A stretch of DNA of 64,000 nt from NCBI RefSeq assembly GCF_000315015.1, contig NZ_BAEP01000040.1, positions 62,001 through 126,000 on the forward strand, in the 5' to 3' direction. The notes under the pieces are model-generated. The model made no database searches. It worked only from the letters and a program-made list of their open reading frames with translations, and had not been told where the DNA came from. A program made the translations under genes and the position numbers. Below, one piece after another: positions 59,153 to 64,000 of the stretch. The stretch's first letter is position 1. Every line of letters begins with the position of its first letter. This stretch comes from Paraglaciecola mesophila KMM 241. Its GTDB lineage: Bacteria; Pseudomonadota; Gammaproteobacteria; Enterobacterales; Alteromonadaceae.

Positions 59153-59160
59153 GGCAGTGC

Positions 59161-59757
59161 CTATTTACCGAACTTCGCATCAAAAACAGTAGAGTATTGA
59201 ATTTCAGCTTCTAGCGTTTCAATACGCTTTTTAAAGTGTTCTAAATGGGCTGTACCTTTGTGTTTAGCTTCAAATGCTAAAACAAGCTCTTCCAAATCTT
59301 TCAGCATGGAGTACCTCTTCAGCAAGAGGCTGTGTGCGATGTATAGCTCTCCCTCAAATGAATCGACTCTTGAAGAGCTTCTACCTTTGCCTTCTTGGAG
59401 CTGAATTATTTCAGCCTCTTGCTCAACAACCCTATCCGTCAGCCCCTTTTGCTCCTTTTTAAGGCGCGCTATTTCCTTGTTCAAACTAACTATGGTCTGG
59501 CCTCGTGTTTGACGTCCTGCCCCTTTTTTTCTATCGTTCTTCGCAGATTCTATTTTATCGATCAGTGCTTGATGTATTAGGCCACCAGTTTTGTCATTCT
59601 TCCTATACAACGTTGTCTTGCCAACAGCATTACCGTCACTAGTTTTGGCGTTTACTATGACCGATGTTTGAGTGATAGGAAGGCCTCTATCAATTAAGTC
59701 TTTAAGCGACTCCTCAATTGCCGCAACAAATTCCCCCGAGCTAATTCGGAACTTCAA
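59161..59757 (-). CDS. ginD: GinD-like coiled-coil accessory protein of GInt element
   Basis: The 198-aa protein has an N-terminal DNA-binding-like part (about 5-75, GLPITQTSVIVNAKTSDGNAVGKTTLYRKN). A Lys/Glu-rich coiled coil follows (about 85-130 and 150-190). It resembles TnpC-type proteins of three-recombinase elements. It starts with TTG one base after the ginC stop, so translationally linked. By analogy with GInts it is required for integration and excision. It is the terminal gene of the module. Confidence 0.72.
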   Translation of the reverse strand: MKFRISSGEFVAAIEESLKDLIDRGLPITQTSVIVNAKTSDGNAVGKTTLYRKNDKTGGLIHQALIDKIESAKNDRKKGAGRQTRGQTIVSLNKEIARLKKEQKGLTDRVVEQEAEIIQLQEGKGRSSSRVDSFEGELYIAHSLLLKRYSMLKDLEELVLAFEAKHKGTAHLEHFKKRIETLEAEIQYSTVFDAKFGK

Positions 59758-59758
59758 T

Positions 59759-61528
59759 CTAATGGACCTCTTTAAACATGCTTATGACGTGCTCAGCGTA
59801 CTGAACACCTCTGCGAGCTGAATCAACCATTAACTGATCCTCAGAATTATTCAAAACGACTTGGTGCGCGTCTCTACGTTTCTTCCAATAATCAACACGC
59901 CCCTCATCAACACCAAAATTCGGACAACTGCTGCACGTCTTCTCGTTTCGGTTTGTGTAATCTGGGTTCTCTCCGTCGGTAGAACACTTCGCTCGACTTC
60001 CCCTAACTGTCGACATAAAACAGTATCCATCTGCATTAGGGATTACCTGATAATTAAATTTCTCTATCATCCTATCGATAAAAATACTAATGACTTCAGG
60101 TTCTACTACCTTGACCTTTTGCTGTATCAGTCGTCGATATCGAGACAAAGCACTCTTAATTCCCCCCTCTATATTGTTTCCTCCGAGAAACGCTTGTTCA
60201 AAAATTTTTGCAGTGTAACGTTGCATCTCTTCGGGGAGGAAATCATACACGTCAGGGTCATCGACGTAAATTTCAGTAAAAAAGTGACTATTGTGGTAAA
60301 GAAATCTCGATAAATAATCAAGGTCGCCAATCTCAAATCTCCATGTCCAAATCATAGCGAAAGCGCGCCTAAGCATGTGTGGACGTAGTGCGAAATTTAT
60401 CGATGCATCCTTAGCAAACTCATTAAAAAGTCTGTACAAGACAGCCGTTGAGAGGGTATTACAATCTATACTGTCATTACTTACACAATTTTGGAACGGC
60501 AATCGCAGGAGTAATTTATCAAGGCCAGATGCTGTTTTCCTTACAAACTTGGTTAGCTCAATAATAAGCTTTAAAGCTTTTTTACCATCTTCAGGTAGAG
60601 GACGTTGTGTGTGCTTCCCAGTCTCGGTATGTGCAGTTTTATGCTCTGTACCTTCGAGATTTACATTTTCGAGGGTTCTAACTGCGTCACTGTATTTTAG
60701 AACGTTTGCCTCGTGTTTTCTCATGGCCGTCAAAGATAAAATCGTTACAATTGCGGATGCGTAAATGATTCGGATACGCTTAAAAAGCTGCAAAGATGAC
60801 TCATTGAATTCTTTTTTATAGTGATAAGCACAGTTTGACGGCCCTACTAATTCTTTGATCTCTATATAACGCTCCAGTTTACACAGCCATTGATCAGCAT
60901 ATTCAACTTCATGTAATGCTTTGTCGAGAAGCTTAAAAAAGTCTCTCGGTCGTATAGTTTTCGTGCGACCACCTTGCCTTCCTAGCTTCTTCGCCCTCGG
61001 CTTTAATTTACCAGAATAGTAAGGCAAAAAGGCAAGCCCACAACCAACTTCGTCTCTTAATTTCCACATCAGGTTTACAATATGCAACTTGGTAATTACA
61101 CTATTTATCGTCAATTGGGATTCTTTGATAAACTCCTCATATGAAGCTATATGTATTCTTTTCACTTCTGCTATGTGATGTAATCTATTTGTAAAGCAAA
61201 ACCAAAGACAAACAGACCTTATTTCCCTAGCGTAACCAGCAAGAGTGATAGTTTTTTTCACATCCGTTGAGTCTGAGTCTATGATTACCTGAACTAACTT
61301 TTGAGCATACTCTTTCCATGGTCGCCATCGCCCAAAGTCACTCTTTGAGGACGTTACTAAATCGGGTGTCCAATTAACTGTAAATGAAGACAGGGCAGAA
61401 TGATTGTCAGGTTTAAAAAACCACTTATCAGCGTTAGATTTACTCTCCAGCCACCAGAGTTTAGCTGGATCAAAATTGCTATCGGGAGTAATTTGCGACG
61501 GTATATGTTTGCTTTTATTTGTTTGCAT
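59759..61528 (-). CDS. ginC: tyrosine recombinase GinC-like
   Basis: The integrase (589 aa from ATG 61528; a TTG at 61564 would overlap ginB by 32 bases) has the catalytic set in place. Arg is in TAMRKHEANVL and His-x-x-Arg in RPHMLRRAFAM; the later His and Tyr are in LYHNSHFFTEIYVDD. The C-terminal region carries cysteines (CFMSTVRGSRAKC and CSSCPNFGVD) that probably form a zinc site. Long N-terminal arm-binding region. It is the third of three recombinases of the module. Confidence 0.8.
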   Translation of the reverse strand: MQTNKSKHIPSQITPDSNFDPAKLWWLESKSNADKWFFKPDNHSALSSFTVNWTPDLVTSSKSDFGRWRPWKEYAQKLVQVIIDSDSTDVKKTITLAGYAREIRSVCLWFCFTNRLHHIAEVKRIHIASYEEFIKESQLTINSVITKLHIVNLMWKLRDEVGCGLAFLPYYSGKLKPRAKKLGRQGGRTKTIRPRDFFKLLDKALHEVEYADQWLCKLERYIEIKELVGPSNCAYHYKKEFNESSLQLFKRIRIIYASAIVTILSLTAMRKHEANVLKYSDAVRTLENVNLEGTEHKTAHTETGKHTQRPLPEDGKKALKLIIELTKFVRKTASGLDKLLLRLPFQNCVSNDSIDCNTLSTAVLYRLFNEFAKDASINFALRPHMLRRAFAMIWTWRFEIGDLDYLSRFLYHNSHFFTEIYVDDPDVYDFLPEEMQRYTAKIFEQAFLGGNNIEGGIKSALSRYRRLIQQKVKVVEPEVISIFIDRMIEKFNYQVIPNADGYCFMSTVRGSRAKCSTDGENPDYTNRNEKTCSSCPNFGVDEGRVDYWKKRRDAHQVVLNNSEDQLMVDSARRGVQYAEHVISMFKEVH

Positions 61529-61532
61529 GATC

Positions 61533-63361
61533 CTAATCCATAAGTGCAATTTTAATATTGGCAACGACTGATTCAGCTTCCAATACTTCAGCTCTGGAGC
61601 ACTTCGCCAATAAAGCTGAATATTCAGCTAATTTCAATTGCCAGTACTCCGCCCACCTTTTCTTATTATTGAACTTGAGCCTTTGCTCGTTTGCTTCGAT
61701 CCACCTGAAATAGGCCAACCACTCTGCAATCAATTTTGGGTCTTTTAAAACTACCCTTTTGGCTGGACAATCGAAGCACATCTCAATTCCACCGCAAGTC
61801 ACTTCAGGAACTTCTTCACGCCCACATTGGTAACCATTCCCTGTATCTGGGAATTCTTTGCTTCGTTGTGAAAGCAGGTATTCTTGGAAATTAGCCAGTT
61901 TTCTATCCTGGAGGTTTTGAGTTTCGACTCTAATCCCATAGCCTTCAGTTGTTGATAAGTGTTTGTGGTTCAGTTTGTATTTCAGTTGACTAAGCGAACT
62001 ACCGGATAGGATCTCTACTGCCGCAATCGTTGGTTTAAAGTTTTCTCCGGTGACCTCGTTAACAAGTGCATTGAATTCTGGGTGCTGCTTTGCAAGTTGT
62101 TTTGTGACGCTTCTGACCATATATGACGACGTACTTTTATCAAAACACCTTATCGAATACCTACCTTTTGACTTAGTAAAGTGAAGGAACAACTCACAAT
62201 CCTCCTTCAATAGCCAGTCTTGCCCACCTTTCACCTCTTTTAACAGCTTTTTCAATCTAGTTTGGTATGCACAAAACGCGACGCAGAGTGGATCTTTCCT
62301 AGATAGTTCTTTATCTATCGGTGAGCCTCGCTTCTTTCCCATGTGAACGGCCATGTTTCCACTTTCTATGGATGGCACGAAGGCATCTAAATAAGCATAA
62401 AAAACAACGGTATCGACGTTTGGAGCCAGCTCTTTATGAGATAAAGCGGCTACTAGGAAATATTGAAGGTTGTAGGCGCTTGTGAAGAAAGCAGACTGAA
62501 TGCGCCTAGGAGGCCATCCACGGCTCTTGCAAAAATCACCTATACCCAACGGCCAATCATTTGATGAGGGTATCAATCGTCCAAAATGAGAGTATAAAAT
62601 CTGCAAGGCCAATTTTAGAGTTCTGTTAGTGGCGATGGATGCCCAATCACCTTCAGACAGCCTGTAGTCTTTGACTCCCCGCATGTTTTCCGTATCTTTA
62701 TCAGTGATCTTCTTCAGGATATTGTCAATTAACAGGCAGTCTTCAAACCAGCTCTCAATCCAATCTAAGCTAAGAGTGTGGTAACGTTCTAAAAAATGTC
62801 ACCGTAGGCAAGAGCCTCAGCCTCTTCTCTGTTGACTGTGTGCCTTGCAACAATACATTCAATTACACCCTTATTTTCATTGGCGAAAGTATTAACCGCT
62901 CCTTTCGCTAATTCAATGATAGATGGTTTGGCACTCTTTGTTGTGTACTCGAAGTTTTTTGGCAGACTATCCGTTGGTATCACTTCAGCTAGCATTAGAA
63001 AATTAACAAAGTTGCGGCAAGTACTAAATACCTGTGCTTTTGTATTAGCACTTGCAGGGTTTCTAACGTCCATCTGATATTTAAAATCACGCAGTGATTT
63101 GCAACTTACAGCGCCATTAAGAGATGCGACATATTTCAAGTAGCGCAGTACAGTATTGACGGTAGCTCGTTTGGAGGCTTGATTTCTGCTCCAAATCAGC
63201 AACTGCTCAAAGATTTGTTCACTATCGTGAATATGAGATATACATGCGGCATCAATTGAGTCGCCAGACTCAGCGGGGATCTTCCACTCAACATTTCGAG
63301 CAAGATGAATAATAGAGCTTTCGGGCTTTACCTCTATTTTTCTCCGTTGTAGTTTGGCCAT
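61533..63361 (-). pseudogene. ginB: tyrosine recombinase GinB-like, split by a one-base shift
   Basis: Two frames, 62789-63361 (190 aa) and 61533-62684 (383 aa), belong to one gene. The first ends at TAG right after ALAYGDIF in ATTTTTTAG (six T). One extra T, or a -1 slip on TTT, continues as LERYHTLSLDWIESW and 36 residues later joins the second, giving about 609 aa. Arg of the first catalytic motif (NREEAEAL) lies before the break; LNHKHLSTTEGY with the nucleophile lies after. The usual His-x-x-Arg is degenerate (FKPT). A Cys cluster (CGREE...CGGIEMCFDC) follows. Sequencing error, mutation or programmed slippage are all possible. Confidence 0.75.
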
Positions 63362-64000
63362 TAGCTAAAGTCTTCACTAAACCTGTCACCGGCATAAACT
63401 TCCATCGCATCAAGTGAGCTATGCCTCGAACTCTGCATAGTTAAACGTTCGGGACGTTTATAGCCAGCCTCATCGTTCGCTTTGAGTGTCTTGGTAACAA
63501 AGTTGTGCCTCAAGCCGTGTGTCCAGACGCGTTCGTCTTTAGTGAGCTTTCCCTCTTTTACAGCTTTGAGAAAAGCTTTTCTTATACTGCTAGAGAACGA
63601 TATAGGGGATAAATTCAACCCAGACTTGTCGGATAAAAATATGCTCGAAGGTTCGATATATCTAGTGCGTCCACGATCCTTATTATGGACACGATAAAAT
63701 TTTGTAACTATCTGGACTCTATAAAGGTCAATATAGTCCCATGTGGCAAGCACAAGACTTGGAGGAACACGAACCACTTCCATTCGATTACCCTTTGTAA
63801 CTGAAAGATTCATTGGAACAAGTCTCTCTGAATGTAAGGCACGCTCAGCAGTTTCTCTCGTTGGAAGACTCTTGATCTTTAGGTGGCAAATCTCGAGTGC
63901 TCTTAGCCCTCCCAAGCGGCCCCAATCAATCATCAGCTCAAAGCGTATTGCAAGACTTGGACTCTTTGGGCCATAGGGCTTTATAAGTTCTATCCAGTTC
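63361..64000 (-). CDS. ginA: tyrosine recombinase GinA-like (5' end outside window)
   Basis: C-terminal catalytic domain of an integrase whose frame is open to base 64000 on the minus strand. Catalytic residues are complete: Arg in GGLRALEICH, Lys in VTKGNRMEV, His-x-x-Arg in THGLRHNFVT, His in SRHSSLDAMEVY and Tyr at its end. It overlaps the start of ginB as TAATG. First gene of the ginABCD module. Confidence 0.85.
   Translation of the reverse strand, partial: NWIELIKPYGPKSPSLAIRFELMIDWGRLGGLRALEICHLKIKSLPTRETAERALHSERLVPMNLSVTKGNRMEVVRVPPSLVLATWDYIDLYRVQIVTKFYRVHNKDRGRTRYIEPSSIFLSDKSGLNLSPISFSSSIRKAFLKAVKEGKLTKDERVWTHGLRHNFVTKTLKANDEAGYKRPERLTMQSSRHSSLDAMEVYAGDRFSEDFS

Larger units (their letters stand above)
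59161..64000 (-). mobile_element. GInt-type genomic island end (ginABCD module)
   Basis: Three consecutive tyrosine-recombinase genes followed by a small coiled-coil gene, all overlapping or adjacent on one strand, is the ginABCD arrangement that defines GInt islands. The module sits at one end of such islands. Here its terminal gene stops 81 bases from the ssb start, so this end of the island must lie within 59080-59160. The cargo and other end are outside the window. Confidence 0.72.

Noticed and set aside
59080-59160. LexA box in front of ssb
   Set aside because: TATACAG resembles half of a site, but no CTG stands ten bases away.

Overview
The window looks like the chromosome of a marine gammaproteobacterium of the order Alteromonadales, probably Alteromonadaceae (Glaciecola/Paraglaciecola/Alteromonas-like). 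This rests on the complete MSHA pilus locus directly upstream of mreBCD-maf-rng-yhdP-tldD, on PepQ, YjgA and PmbA with typical gammaproteobacterial sequences, on two TonB-dependent receptors, and on the moderate G+C content. The genus is an inference.

1-20 kb is conserved housekeeping DNA. It holds the end of pepQ, a stomatin/NfeD pair, a glutathione S-transferase, an unrecognised 370-aa protein, and pmbA divergent from yjgA. A large Ig-repeat lipoprotein follows yjgA. The minus-strand block mreB-mreC-mreD-maf-rng-yhdP-nitrilase-tldD comes next; TldD and PmbA, encoded by separate genes here, form one protease. 20-38.6 kb is a full minus-strand msh operon (mshI, I2, J, K, L, M, N, E, G, F, B, A, C, D, O, P, Q). 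It encodes the inner-membrane platform, secretin, extension ATPase, major pilin, minor pilins and the very large tip/adhesin-like MshQ.

38.8-58.4 kb is an accessory stretch. It begins with arginine-succinyltransferase genes (astC, astA and a DUF1338 dioxygenase) divergent from an Lrp-type regulator. A TetR regulator is then divergent from a tryptophan-tryptophylquinone (TTQ) amine dehydrogenase cluster: heavy chain, MauE, MauD, light chain, monohaem cytochrome c, TonB-dependent receptor, acyl-CoA ligase and aldehyde dehydrogenase. Together these read as a pathway from amine to aldehyde to acid to acyl-CoA. The heavy-chain gene has lost its 5' part. Two photolyase/cryptochrome genes, a 53-aa DUF2256 zinc-finger gene and a second TonB-dependent receptor follow.

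58.5-64 kb contains ssb and then an integrated element on the minus strand with three tyrosine-recombinase genes and a small coiled-coil gene. This is the ginABCD arrangement of GInt genomic islands. Its terminus appears to lie just upstream of ssb, and ginB is interrupted by a one-base shift in a run of six T. In Vibrio cholerae ssb lies beside csrD/mshI, so both the 20-kb accessory stretch and the GInt look like insertions around an ancestral ssb-msh-mre axis.

The most interesting points are the TTQ amine-dehydrogenase cluster with its decapitated heavy chain and palindromic operators, the GInt end with a split ginB at ssb, the divergent photolyase paralogue with DUF2256, and a 9-bp duplication inside the MshA pilin helix.
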